DNA of 64,000 bases from Liolophura sinensis. Taxonomy: Eukaryota; Mollusca; Polyplacophora; Chitonida; Chitonidae. Under the pieces are notes generated by a model. The model was not told the DNA's origin, did not search any database, and saw only the letters and a list, made by a program, of their open reading frames with translations. The DNA lies in contig NC_088300.1 of assembly GCF_032854445.1 (NCBI RefSeq), positions 1,178,001-1,242,000 on the forward strand, written 5' to 3'. The position numbers and the translations under genes are program-made. Positions 34,595 to 47,224 of the stretch are shown here, in pieces (the stretch's first letter is position 1; every line of letters starts with the position of its first letter).

Positions 34595-35390
34595 AGATTC
34601 ATGGTTTCATCTCATGTTGACACATCTAGTATACTCGCGGGATCATTGCTTTATCTTACCACACTACGCCTGGCCATCCAAGATTCATGGTTTCATCTCA
34701 TGTTGACAGATCTGGTATTATCGCGGGATCATTGCTTTATCTTACCACACTACGCCTGGCCATCCAAGATTCATGGCTTCATCTCATGTTGACACATCTA
34801 GTATACTCGCGGGATCATTGCTTTATCTTACCACACTACGCCTGGCCATCCAAGATTCGTGGTTTCATCTCATGTTGACACATCTAGTATACTCGCGGGA
34901 TCATTGCTTTATCTTACCACACTACGCCTGGCCATCCAAGATTCGTGGCTTCATCTCATGTTGACAGATCTGGTATTATCGCGGGATCATTGCTTTATCT
35001 TACCACACTACGCCTGGCCATCCAAGATTCATGGTTTCATCTCATGTTGACACATCTAGTATACTCGCGGGATCATTGCTTTAGCTTACCACACTACGCC
35101 TGGCCATCCAAGATTCATGGTTTCATCTCATGTTGACACATCTAGTATACTCGCGGGATCATTGCTTTATCTTACCACACTACGCCTGGCCATCCAAGAT
35201 TCGTGGCTTCATCTCATGTTGACAGATCTGGTATTATCGCGGGATCATTGCTTTATCTTACCACACTATGCCTGGCCATACAAGATTCGTGGCTTCATCT
35301 CATGTTGACAGATCTGGTATTATCGCGGGATCATTGCTTTATCTTACCACACTATGCCTGGCCGTCCAAGAATCGTGGCTTCATCTCAAC
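34595..35390 (-). repeat. 86-bp minisatellite, 9 copies
   Basis: Units alternate between two variants, ACACATCTAGTATACTCGCG and ACAGATCTGGTATTATCGCG. On the minus strand each unit contains GTGTG|GTAAGATAAAG, a good donor consensus. Related single, diverged segments (CTGGTATACTCGCAGGATC) lie at about 36410-36540, just past the F-box gene's 3' end. The run of identical-length 63-codon frames is an artefact of the period. Confidence 0.93.
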
Positions 35391-36661
35391 TTAAAGTGAA
35401 CATAGTTTGCCACTATATATACATAGAAAAAATAATATAGGACACAGTTATCACAGGAAAATATGTAAAAAATTGTATAAATTTTTGAAAGCCGAGAAGA
35501 TGAAATTCAGAATTGGGGATATAGCACTGACGGACAATTCACTCGGAGTCGCCATGTTGTAGAAGGCCTTATGAACTTGGCCAATCACCAGAGTTGAAAG
35601 CGCCACGTGATAATTGGCTGTCATCTCAAAAAACATATTACCTCTCGATTGCCAGTGTGGTTTCTTATAGTGGATAGACAGATATCGATGCAATAAATTG
35701 GATTTTGCGCTTTGTTTAAGTGTTAAGCTGATGCATTTTGAACCACACATTTATGAACAAAGCTGAGAGCGGCTGTCTGTGTCACAATGCCTACAGGATA
35801 CTGCAGTAATTTGTCAGGGTGAGCTGGCAAAAAAAAAACGCCTCGGTAGAGTCATTGCTTGAAGAAAAACACTACGACTTCGCATTAGTTTTTCCTTAGC
35901 AAAGTCAGATTTATAACGAAAATATTCTCCCAAAACCTAAATGAAAGAGTTTGTTATCAATCAGAAAGTCCTCCTATGTTCGGTAAATTCCCTGAAGTCG
36001 GCACAGCTAGCTGGGCCAAATGCTTACACCCATGCAGGACGAGGACGAGCAGGACGGCTAAAACATGACGCTTGTGTCCACGAATATCGCCATGACCGAG
36101 CGTCAAACTAAAAGAAACACGGAACAGAGCCTGATAATCTTTGGCTGGGTATCGGGCGTTTTTGTCTGTATTTTCTCATTGTCACATTCCTTAATACCGA
36201 GGGTACGGAAGAACCCCTAGGTTTTGTAACGTCACTCTAGATAGATGGCAAAATGGCGTCACCAAATGAGTGGTTAGGTTCTGACGATTGTTTGCTATTT
36301 ATTTCGTTCATAAGCGGTGTAGGATTTTTCAAATATTTAACATTTCTGGAATACTACTTTATTAATTAATTCAGCTTGAGCGGCTGGCTTTATGTTCACT
36401 TTAATAAATCTGGTATACTCGCAGGATCGTTTGCTGTATCTTTTCACACTATGTCTGGCCATCTAAGATTCGTTGTTTTCGTCTCATGATGAAAAGCCCA
36501 TTACTCACGAGATCGTGGCTTCATCTTATGGCGGTAAGCATGACCACCCAGTCTGGTGACTGCACCTCGGTTTCTCGTGGGTCTTTTCATTTCAATTTAT
36601 CCTCCATCCTGACATGACTATTATCGGGGCTGAGAAATTCGTCACACACCACCTCAAGTCG
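35391..36661. other. 3' flank of the F-box gene
   Basis: Contains a minus-strand AATAAA (36358-36363), about 300 bp past the stop, as a candidate polyadenylation signal, and diverged pieces of the 86-bp repeat. Nothing else recognised. Confidence 0.45.
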
Positions 36662-37736
36662 TCATCCGCTACAGACATACATCTGAGGTGGGTAGTCGTG
36701 GCTCCACCGTATAGAATCCGTGGGAAGGAAGACTTGGGGGTACTCGCTGAGCTGGTGCAGGTCACGCTCCACCCCCTGGATGAACAGCCGGACATTAGGA
36801 CAGTGGCCGATGTTGAGGGCCAACAGGTCTGGGCAGTCCAGGTCCAGGCTATGTACGTCTTTACAGCCAAACATATTCAGGTATTTCAGGGGTGGGGCCT
36901 GGATACTAACGTTACTCAGATCTCGGCACTTCTCGAGGTTCAGGTGCGAGATATTCGGACATCCGGTTAGCGCCATCTGGAGGACGTAATCCGACATCTG
37001 ACAGCGATAAAGCACCACGGTCCGTGCCAGAGGAGTGCTCACAGACAGGAGGTTAACTTTACAATCGAAAAGCCGAAGGAAGCCTATAGAGCCCATTGCG
37101 TGGATGACCACACGATTCCAGTATCAACTGGTCATCACTGCAGAGGTTAAGCTCGATGGAGTCGACACTGACGCACTGTATAGTCATTGTCTTAAGAGCA
37201 GGGACGCCGACCAACGCCACTTTGCATAGATGATTAGCTGTGATGTATACATGATTTAGAGTGATTATGTCATTCTCTGCCTCTGTGTGTAATAACCTTA
37301 GGCTAGGGCTTCGTATATGCAGTGTTTCACACGAGAAGTCCCCCAGCAAACATAGCTCCTGAAGAGATGGCACGATGTACTCGTCCAACGTCAGACTGTC
37401 TTGGGATATACAACCTAATCGTAGACATGCTATAGAAGGGTTCAGTTTTAGTGTCTGACGGAAGGAACGCATCTCTATTTCATCACAGTTACATAGCTCT
37501 AACACGGCGAGCTTACTGCTTTGATAGTCAGTGTCCGTAACACACTGCTTGCCATCCACACTGACTCTCCGCAACCTGGGCGCATCCAGTTCCAGGTGCT
37601 CCATGGACTCGAGGCCTTGGTCAATGGTTATCATGCGGAGGTTCGTGGCTGTTATACTCACAAACAGGACGCCCCACAGATTGAACAGGTAAATTTTCTG
37701 AATGGACTCTGACACCAGCCGTATACCATGGAGATG
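36662..37736 (-). CDS. Exon 2 of the F-box/LRR gene, with a 1-nt shift
   Basis: About ten short repeats of the form LxxLxLxxC (LAVLELCNCDE, LKYLNMFGCKD, LLALNIGHCPN) span both frames without a gap. The protein was therefore continuous until the single-base change at about 37112. Confidence 0.75.
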
Positions 37737-40700
37737 CTGTAACAGATAAAATATACGCATTAAGAATAAACTGAGGAAAACACATCCGTGTATATTTTTG
37801 AAAAAATAATATCAAATGTTAACAAAACAACCTGGTTAAAATCACTTGCATTGTTTATGATCATAAAAATATATCTTTCTTCGTTTTGGCTTTACAATTC
37901 CATTAGAACAGCCAGAATGTTCCATTTGCTCAGTAGGTTTTCATATGTGTAGTTTAATGGTTTTCTGTCTTTCCTTAAGGTACTTGGGCACCAACGTCTT
38001 AACATGTAGCTTAGACAGGTCTCTCTAGTATTACCTACAGTGATTTGATCAATGGTCAAAGAACAGCACAGTTATTCCAATAACAGCCGAATGGTACACA
38101 AACATCACACACCACCAAAGCGTTAATATAATCACTAACGGCTAGGCTGAAGCATACCACGAAAGACGATGTCCATATATGGCAATAAGCTATCGAACAC
38201 TTGTTTCCAGTAAAAGATCTCTTAAATAAATCCCATTTCCATGACAACATTGATTGACCCATAAGAAACAGATGTCGCAAACCTTGGTGAATACAATATG
38301 TGACCCTATTCTCACGTTACAACCCATATATTTGCACATACAGGTTCATTCACAAAATCCTAGAACCCACCCACGAGAAACCCGGTTGCCCAATGACCAT
38401 TGAGTTTAAGCGCGGACTATATACCCTATGTACTCTATGTGAACCTACTATGGATGATTCCACAAAGCAATTTTCGACTCCAGTCAAAATTTTAACTCAA
38501 TATAATGCCCAAAACGCTCAATTGATGTAAGTTTGTTTTAACATAACATTAGTGAAAAATTCAGAATTTTAACAAGAATCTCAATATAGGCTTTTAAATC
38601 AAATTTTAAAACTGTCTTAGAAGATTTGGCCCCAGTTCCGGGTTGAAATCCCCTTCAGCAGGTTTGGTGCTGCTGTCGCAGGTTTAGGAGTTAATAGTTT
38701 GTCTAATCAAATTCATCTTGCAGGTGTTCAAAAGAGAATCAACATGTTTAACACGTAAGCCATTATAAACATTCAGTTTCATGATGAAGGCTAATTAGTT
38801 CACTCGTGTGTACAATTAAGATGTTATCATCGGCGTGTTTCCATCATCAGCTGCTGTCACGATGACCACCCATAGGCTAACTTAACCAGCTCAAGTGTTT
38901 CAGTTAATGATTGACACTGTCAGGCTTCTCAACGACAGGGTAAAACACATCGTTCTATGCATAGCGTTGATACGCTTGTTTATTAAGTAACTGTTGTAAC
39001 AGCTCTCATACACCCGAAAAATGTGACATACATGAACTGCAGGAAAGAAGAGAAGAGGCTGTGTTTTAGCAACCCAGTGATCGATATCCCTGATTGTTTT
39101 ACGGGGGTAATCACAATCCATTGTACGCGGAGTTAACTAGCAGTCCATGAAAATACGTATAACCAAAAACTAATCTTATACACAGTTCGATTTTTCCTGG
39201 AGGTACGAAAACGTGCCACAAACTACAATCTGTGTTATTTGTGGTCTGTGACAACAATGTTAATGCATTATTAGTAAGTTGGTATTTTTCAAAACCACAT
39301 GTTACAGAAGTTGAGTGATATTGTTTGGTAGGCAACGTGGTAAAACAACATGAAAGAATACAAACGAAATCTAATCATACACAAACACACTATACAGTGG
39401 ATTTTTGTTTTTACAACAGTAAATAAACTGCCATGTATAAACAAACGCAACAGGTGTTGAACTATTTCTCAGTCACTTGAGTTACGGAGACAAAGAAGGG
39501 CTGATGAAATCATCGATTCACGCTTCCACGCTTCCGCCAATAGTTTACCTCGTCACACCGCTCAGATAAGCTATCACGCTACAAACACGATCATATGCCA
39601 GTCCACAGTCTCGAGGAATGTTGGTGACGTCAATGTGACGTGTGTACATTCGATCTGTCAATTTACCTTCTAACTGAATTTTTAAAATATAGGTATAAGG
39701 CAGATAAACGATAACTGCTTGAACATCTGGAACTGCGCGCTGAGATGACGTCACGTCCTTGAACATTAGTAGGCATATGTATCTTTTTTGCAGTAATTAA
39801 ATCCACAAATTGAACAAAGTATATTAAGTATTATTTAAAGTTATAAATAGTTGAATTCTCCATCAAAGGTAAATTACCATCTCTGCTTTTGTTAAAAGCA
39901 CAAGATTTTGTGATACTATTAAAACATGTCGTATATATCCTTGACACAGCTGCTCCACCTCTGTCAAAGTTATCTATGGCATATGTACACAACTCGCTGG
40001 CCGGTCTGTGGTTAATGGATGTGGCTCCAGATCTCTGTACTATCGTATTGTCCGAGACGCTCAATTGATGTAAGTTTGTTTTAACATAACATTAGTGAAG
40101 TATTCAGAATTTTAACAAGAATCTCAATATAAGCCTTTAAATCAAATTTTAAAACTGGCTTAGAAGATCTGGCCCCAGTTCCGGTTTGAAATCCCCTTCA
40201 GAAGGTTTGGTCTTGCTGTCGCACGTTTAGGAGTTAATAGTTTGTTTGGATGTGGCTCCAGGAGCCTGACCTCCACAACAGGTGACAAAGATCTCTGTAC
40301 GATAGGCTATATGGATGTGGCTCCAGGAGATTGTGTAATGTATACCTGAACAACACCTGTTTGTGTACTGTATACCTGAACAACACCTGCTGCTGAGTAA
40401 GGAATGTCCAACATACCCTTTGTACTAGCATAGAATTTCACTGTAAAAATAGGAACGGCTCAACAAGACTACCGTACAAGAATTGATTATAAAGGTGTAA
40501 TAAAGAACATGTTATCTATATGACAGTGGTGACATTCATGGGAGGAGGAAAGCGGAATGGCCAGAGTAAACCACCCACCTTTGGTAAATAACTAACGGAC
40601 CTACGCACATGTGATTCTCTTTGAGCGAGATTATTGGAAATGCCACATCGCTGGAACGGACCTTTCAGCGGTTATTGACGCCAAGGCCCGGAAGACACTC

Positions 40701-42267
40701 AGATCATGGAATATCGAAAATACTCTGCCTGATTGACAGACAAGCATACAATAACCGCGGGGCCATGACCCTATCTCACTCTAGTTCTACAATGAATCCA
40801 CCTTCCCTCCGTTGATTGTATACGGCTACATCCACATATTGGAGCTAATTGGAGTCACTGTAGGACTAACACATCCCATCGGCTCATCCAGAATCTCAAG
40901 CTTCAGGTACGTGAAAAGAAATGCAGGAATACGATGTGCAAGTTGAATGAACGTGGAAAGGGAAATCAAAAAAAAAAAAATAATGTGATAATCCCCAAAA
41001 GTTCCAAAATCATTCTCCTCTACAGGATACATGCCTAATCACGATTGCTATGAACAAGGGTATACCATAATGAATGTAGAAGTCTTCTTGATTGGTGTAG
41101 GATATACGCTGGTCAAGACAAAGCAGAGCTATCATCCGTCATCAAAGAGAGGGCAGGTATTTAAAAAAAAACCCAGAAAATAAAAGAAATTAATTAATCA
41201 GCAATTCGGTTAAGACTGTGAGCTTAAAGGTAAATGCAAATGGTAAGGGAAACACCCCACAAAATGGCAAGAAAGAAAGTAACAGAAATGGAACCAATGG
41301 CAAGTATAACATAGGCGTGTGCGACTGACGGCTGGTGAATGTAGCCTGTCACTACCACCAGCTGTCCTATACCCTCATCCACATATCGTATGCCTACCTC
41401 ACAATTGCTGATACTAAGTTTACGAAGCCTGGGCAGGTTGTTAATGATGTCCCACAGCTCGTCCATTTCGATCGGGACGAAGTGTAAACAGAGTACAGTA
41501 ACAAGTTTGGCGAAGCGGGACTCGGCCATCCCTTGGATCACCCGAAACCCTTCCAGCATGGATCGCTCACTACGTACATCATTCAGTGGAAGGCCCGAGT
41601 TTATCTTCAGTTTCACGGACTCCAATTCTTGTAAGGAGGTGAACAGTTTAGACACGCCGACAGAGGTGACGAACCAACAGGCGTTCAAAGAGATCTCTCT
41701 CAGTCTAGGGAAATGTTTAGCTATAAGTTCCATGTCGTCGTCGGATAGCGCATATCCGCCGTTTATCTGGACCTCTTCTAGCTGGCGTAGCGGGGCCAGG
41801 CTCTCCACCACGGCACGTGTCCATAGTACGGGCAACCGTAAACACTTCAGGCCACACAGCCTCGGAATCTGAGAAAACACGCTCTCGTACACCGGTGAGT
41901 TCTCTCGCCAGGTGAGTTTCTGTATATGACAGCCGTACACACGGAATATCGTACAGAGCATACTGAAGTGCCAGTGTTTGAACGTTGTGGGGTCCACATG
42001 GACGGAGCGCCAGAGTGAGCTGGTGCACTGGAGAACGGACTGCCACTTACGACAAACCATCGAAATAGTGGGCAACTCATCCTCAATCGGATGAAAGTAT
42101 CCAAATATACGCGCCAACAACTCGTTCGGAAGGTCATTCACATTGGTCACTGGTCTCCAGGCCGTGTCATCGCTCCACGGTGCCGACAAGTCCACCCAAC
42201 CGGCGGATTTCGGACGAGCCATTTGGGATGCGGAATGCCCGATCAATGCCAACCTCACTGAATTCAC
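36662..42267 (-). CDS. F-box/leucine-rich-repeat protein, two exons, with one apparent frameshift
   Basis: Exon 1 is 41359-42267 and encodes 303 residues. The F-box lies at about 44-91 (DLPNELLARIFGYFHP ... CRKWQSVL ... SLWRSV); leucine-rich repeats follow (LRLPVLW, LREISLNACW, LRKLSISNCE). Exon 2 is 36662-37736 (acceptor TATCTGTTACAG) and continues the repeats to a TGA stop, about 660 residues in all. F-box proteins bind Skp1 and present substrates bound by the repeats to an SCF (Cullin-1) ubiquitin ligase; the target here is unknown. Within exon 2 the frame shifts by one base near 37112: LCSDDQLILES reads on in one frame and VVIHAMGSIGFLRLF in the next. That is either a sequence error or a recent mutation. 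The exon 1 donor (CTG|GTGGTA) is weak. A second in-frame ATG (MARPKSAG, 42222) could be the true start. I do not recognise a named orthologue. Confidence 0.75.
37737..41358. other. F-box gene intron with a dispersed 190-bp direct repeat
   Basis: Two direct copies, 38514-38703 and 40054-40243, share AACGCTCAATTGATGTAAG (GACGC in the second) through GGAGTTAATAGTTTGT at roughly 93-95% identity by eye. Around 40015-40330 there is also a short repeat with GGATGTGGCTCCAGGAG. Two TGACGTCA sites lie at 39624 and 39746. No coding sequence seen. Confidence 0.55.
41359..42267 (-). CDS. Exon 1 of the F-box/LRR gene (F-box)
   Basis: This holds the complete F-box and the first repeats. The frame stays open for another 44 codons past the proposed donor, but that part (VVVTGYIHQPS...) loses the repeat pattern and turns hydrophobic, as intron translation would. 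Phase 0 at the donor fits exon 2 (HLHGIRL...). Confidence 0.75.
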
Positions 42268-43660
42268 CCAGACCAGCGTACAACCCCTCGCCGTGTGACA
42301 ACTTTACACTTTCATTCATAAAGTTTACGCCCACACAATTGCCTGATTATATGCTCGTCCTGTGAAGAGAGCCATATGCATACTGAAGGCGGATAGCCTG
42401 ATGTACCATGTGATCAATGACGTGGCTCACGCGCCTCGTGGTCGCCATGAATGAAAGCGGATCGATATTCACATGGCCTGTTGCAGATACACGCCAAGTC
42501 AGGATGACTGTATTCCGCTATGTCACAGCACGTTCAATATTTGACTTGCTTGCATACATTCCGACTTTAACACACACACACCAAACAGCTGTTGGCGTCG
42601 ATATCAGTATTGGGACTGATCCGAGTCGTGGTGGCCTCGTCTCGACTGTCCTATCACATAATTACCACATACCATACACGTACGCCAGCACCAGGAATGC
42701 CACTCGCACAGGCTGCTTGTTGACATTTTCGTTCTTCTGATACATATGTATTATAAACAACTCATAAACAGACATGAGACTGGCTAATTATTGCCTAAAT
42801 GGTCCACACTTGAGCAAAGCACAACTAGGTCAATCATGACGAGTAATGGACGTATCTGACGTCATCGTGCAATACGGGAGCATCTACGGGTGGACATGTT
42901 CTCGAGGATTCTCTGAACTACATGCATTTGACAATCTGGGCGCTGAGTACACTGTATAACAATTTGCATGTAATTCACTTTTGATTCCCTCGTTTCTCGT
43001 CATTAGTTATGCTAACTGGATGGATGTGAAAGACTGTGTCCATCTGCCACAACATCATCAAGGCAATCTGTAAACCATACAATCTAGTTGATCAAAAGTA
43101 CCGAGTCTAAAACGTGGAATTGTGACAGAATCCCTATATAAAGTTAACCATAATGGTAACAGTAATATAATAATACCTGGGAAGACATACATGCACTATA
43201 AGAGCTCTTTAAGACCATTCGAATCTATTGGCGCCCAAGCAGACAGTTTGTTGCAAAAGCCATAGTTGACGTTTCGGGTCACTAATAGCGTGACCAATTT
43301 CTCAAACACCGTTCAAAACAAACATATAAAATAAGAAATTAAGACGGACTCCTACAAAGAGAATGAGCACGGAAAGATGCAACGAATAGTGCAGGTGAAT
43401 GTGGCAAACCAGTATTCAACTAGTGTACCATGATCGTTCATATGAAATTGCTTATAATGAAAATTAGTCTCTCAGTCGAGCTTTGATTGCATGACGGCGA
43501 TCTTATTCAACACGATGAAGATACAGCCGCTAAGCGTGGGTTAAGCGGAAGTACTTGCAGACACACTTGCCAGAGATTCCGGACAATACATTCATATTTA
43601 CTTAGAACTAAGCTCATTGTAAAATTTAAGACAACGAACCTCGGGTATATTGTTATCCTA
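42268..43660. other. Upstream region of the F-box gene, no gene seen
   Basis: The first few hundred bases should hold the F-box promoter. One TGACGTCA is at 42857-42864, about 590 bp upstream of the start codon. A 107-codon plus-strand frame (42417-42740) has no support. Confidence 0.45.
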
Positions 43661-43672
43661 GTAATCCAAATG

Positions 43673-43917
43673 TTATTTATTTATTTATTTGATTTGTGTT
43701 TTACGCCGTACTCAAGAATATTTCACTTATACGACGGCGGCCAGCATTATGGTGGGTGGAAACCTGGCAGAGCCCGGGGGAAACCCGCGACCATCCGCAG
43801 GTTGGTGGCAGACCTTCCCACATACGGCCGGATAGGAAGCCAGCATGAGCTGGACTTGAACTCACAGCGACTGCATTGGTGAGAGACTCCTGGGTCATTA
43901 CGCCACGGAGGCCCCCG
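43673..43917 (-). mobile_element. Full-length tRNA-headed SINE with 12-bp target duplication
   Basis: Flanked by the perfect direct repeat GTAATCCAAATG (43661-43672 and 43918-43929). On the minus strand it starts with a tRNA-like head (GGCCTCCGTGGCGTAATGAC as A-box region, GTTCAAGTCCAGC as B box at 43849-43861). It continues through a conserved core (GCCAGCATTATGGTGG on the plus strand) and ends in an (AAAT)n tail. This core is widespread in mollusc and other lophotrochozoan genomes. The intact target duplication means it arrived as one unit. Confidence 0.88.
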
Positions 43918-44246
43918 GTAATCCAAATGACCGTTATATAACGCTATACTCAATATGCCCCCAATATTCATCTAGATGATACATGCTATTTGCTACGTAT
44001 TCCTTTTAGCACTAGGTGTTGCAATTTTTCGACTTGTCCCTTCATGGTCCAAGACGGGAGTGGTACATTCACTGTAAGAGCTCTTTAAGACACTACTGCC
44101 ACTATCGGGATTGACAGTCATGTCTCCTACCCTCAGCTTCTATAACTTTTCAGTGTGGTTAATGAATGGTCCAAAATGTTACCGTCATATAACATTGCAT
44201 TCCTACCTAGAAAAGTTCAGAAAAATGCTAAATACGCCGTATATAG

Positions 44247-44393
44247 TATTTATTTATTTATTTGATTGGTGTTTAACGCTGTAGTCAAGCATATTATACG
44301 ACGGTGGCCAGCATTATGGTGGGAGGAAACCGAGCAGAACCCGGGTAAAACCTACGACCATCCACAAGTTGATGGTAGACGGAGGCGAACCAA
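44247..44393 (-). mobile_element. 5'-truncated copy of the same SINE
   Basis: It keeps the ATTT tail and core (GGCCAGCATTATGGTGGGAG) but lacks the tRNA head. It is more diverged than the 43673 copy. Confidence 0.82.
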
Positions 44394-44984
44394 ATGTTAA
44401 TTACGACGTAGTAGTCAAAGGCTAGTGAACTACAACAATATATCTAAAACAAAAAGACAATGGAGCTTTGTGGAACAGTGAACTGCTGAGACTTTTAACT
44501 TGCCGAAATGTGGACAGCGACTAGAACCACCGTCAAGAATGGATAGATTATTGAGAATGTGAATGCGTTGCCAGGGTCACCATGGGAAGGTGTTCAACAG
44601 AGATAGGGAACCCACAAAAACAGATGTACAAGGGCAATCCCTCTAGTACAAACACTTGTTATCAAGAAGCAGATTGTCTTAAACTGTTTGTCTGTGATTC
44701 ATCAAAAAAAAAAAAAGCTGATTAAAGCGTAGCCTACTCTGAAGATAGCGTGGGTTGAAACTACCGTTCCACAGTCCATCAACAGCCAATTCATATCCCT
44801 TCCATAAATTCTAGAAATGGAATTTTCCTATGCCACGCTATAAGTCTACATATACTGTTGAACATGTCAGTGTGCAAAATGTGAATCAGCCGTCTTGACT
44901 CTCATGTGCTACCAGACATGGTAAAGACTTAAAAATTGAAAATTCCATGTAAACTACGCACAATCCTAGGACATCGAGTCACAG
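44394..44984. other. Intergenic DNA, nothing recognised
   Basis: No open frame with splice or family support, and no repeat beyond short poly-A. Confidence 0.4.
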
Positions 44985-45480
44985 TTATATATGGTGCTTG
45001 TGGTGACGGATGGTGCTTGTGGTGACGGGTGATGCTTGTGGTGACGGGTGATGCTTGTGGTGACAGACGATGATGGTTGTGGTGATGGATGATGATGCTT
45101 GTGGTGACAAGTGATGATGCTTGTGACAGATGGTGCTTGTGGTGACAGATGATGATGCTTGTGATGACAGATGATGGTGCTTGTGGTGACAGATGATGAT
45201 GCTTGTGGTGACAGATGGTGGTGCTTGTGGTGACAGATGATGATGCTTGTGGTGACGGATGATGATGCTTGTGGTGACAGATGATGATGCTTGTTGTGAC
45301 GGATGATGCTTGTGGTGACAAATGATGATGCTTGTAGTGACAGATGATGATGCTTGTGGTGACGGATGGTGCTTGTGGTGACAGATGATGATCCTTGTGG
45401 TGACGGATGATGCTTGTGGTGAAGGATGGTGCTTGTGGTGACGGATGGTGCTTGTGGTGACGGATGGTGCTTGTGGTGAC
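44985..45480. repeat. 15-24 bp GATGATGCTTGTGGTGACA minisatellite
   Basis: About 24 copies alternating GATGGTGCTTGTGGTGACG and GATGATGATGCTTGTGGTGA. Because unit lengths are multiples of three, two minus-strand frames stay open (about 220 codons) with His/Thr/Ser-rich nonsense. Confidence 0.92.
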
Positions 45481-45718
45481 GAAATTATCATTTCTCTTAT
45501 TAGGCATACTAATGTTTGGTCTTTTTTTGCGAACAGGTTTTTGCGAACGACTAATAATACGTGATGGAAGCCAAGAGATGGATGACACATGAAGTAATAT
45601 GCGTCCAAGACATAATCTAGGTACAAAAATTCATACGCATTCAAAGAAGCGCCACGAAATAGCACAAACTACCATAAAAATATCTACGATGCCTTTTTTC
45701 TAAGAGATCTTCACTTAC

Positions 45719-45991
45719 ATAGGCTAATGCAATGATTTTCTTATCTTTCTTCAATGTGTCTTGTGTCGTAATATCCTGGCATAGAGCCCTCACATGCTCA
45801 CTCGTCAATAGCCCTGTCCTGTTGCAAAGAACAGGTCGTTGACCATCAAGGTCGGGTGTGTCAAGGTTGAGTGTGTCAAGGTTGGGTGTGTCAAAGTCGA
45901 GTGTGTCAATGTCGGGTGTGTCAAGGTCGGGTGCTCCTACGCCAGGAGGTTTTTCAACAACACAGCAATCTAACTTTTGTGTCCGTCTCAC
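45719..45991 (-). CDS. Possible exon of an unidentified gene
   Basis: An open frame of 91 codons from ATG ends at a strong donor, GCCTAT|GTAAGTG. It includes five tandem D-L-D-T-P/L pentapeptides (15-bp DNA repeat, 45845-45935) and then a non-repetitive stretch, CNRTGLLTSEHVRALCQDI, and KKDKKIIALAY. The unique part and the good donor argue for a real exon. The repeat and the lack of a partner exon argue against it. No family recognised. Confidence 0.25.
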
Positions 45992-46129
45992 TGCGGCCTA
46001 CCGGTCCTGAGCCATATGTTTGGTTTCCTCTACACAATACTTTCTCTACTCAAAGCTCGGTTATCTCCATCAATATCTTGAACCACAATATACGTTCGTT
46101 ATCCATTACTTATCTCACATATCTCATCT

Positions 46130-47215
46130 CATAACATAGTTACCTTCATCCAAATCTTTGATTCCATCCCCAAAATAGCTTCGTTACTTCCACCAATACA
46201 GCTTGGTTGATTCCACACATAACTTGATTTCCCCCACCAATACAGCTTGCTTGATTCCATCCATGGCTTGATTTCCGTCACCAATACAGCTTGATTTTCT
46301 CCACCTATACAGCTTGATTTCCTCCACCAATACAGCTTGGCTGATTCCATTCATAGCTTGATTTCCCCCACCAATACAGCTTGATTTCCTCCACCAATAC
46401 AGCTTGGCTGATTTCATTCATAGCTTGATTTCCCCCACTAATACAGCTTGGTTAATTCCACCCATAGCTTGATTTCCCTCACCAATACAGCTTGATTTCC
46501 TCCACCAATAGAGCTTGCTTGATTCTATCCATGGCTTGATTTCTTCCACCAATACAGCTTTGCTGATTCCATCCATGACTTGATTTCTTCCACAAATACA
46601 GCTTGGTTGATGCCATCCATAGCTTGATTTCCCTCACCAATACAGCCTGATTTTCTCCACCAATACAGCTTGGCTGATTCCATCCATAGCTTGATTTTCC
46701 CAACCATTACTGCTTGGTTGATTCCATCCGTGGCTTGATTTCCCAACCATTGCAGCTTGCTTAATTCCATCAATAGCTTGATTCCCCTCACCAATACAGC
46801 CTGATTTTCTCCACCAATACAGCTTGGCTGATTCCATCCATATCTTGAATATCCCAACCATTACAGCGTTGGTTGATTCCATCCATAGCTTGATTTTCCC
46901 AACCATTACTGCTTGGTTGATTCCATCCGTGGCTTGATTTCCCAACCATTACAGCTTGGTTAATTCCATCCATAGGTTGTTTTCTCTCACCAATACAGCC
47001 TGATTTTCTCCACCAATACAGCTTGGCTGATTCCATCCATAGCTTGAATTTCCCAACTATTACAGCATTGGTTGATTCCATCCATAGCTTGATTTCCCAA
47101 CCATTACTGCTTGGTTGATTCCATCCGTGGCTTGATTTCCCAACCATTACAGCTTAGCTAATTCCATCCATAGCTTGATTTCCCTCAGCAATACAGCTTG
47201 GTAACCTCTACCCAT
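46130..47215. repeat. Compound 22/44-bp minisatellite, about 25 long units
   Basis: Alternating modules CACCAATACAGCTTGGCTGA plus TTCCATCCATAG and CTTGATTTCCTC. The right half substitutes CCAACCATTACTGC. Open minus-strand frames (up to 119 codons) are repeat shadows. Confidence 0.9.
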
Positions 47216-47224
47216 AGTTTGGGT

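Noticed and set aside
34601-35394. Series of 63-codon frames spaced 86 bp apart
   Set aside because: Each is the same repeat unit read again; they overlap one another and have no coding support.
36614-36989. Plus-strand frames of 89-118 codons
   Set aside because: Antisense to the F-box/LRR exon 2, whose repeat pattern identifies the real frame.
44929-47147. Long His/Ser- and Lys/Gly-rich minus-strand frames
   Set aside because: They read through the 45.0-45.5 and 46.1-47.2 kb minisatellites only.
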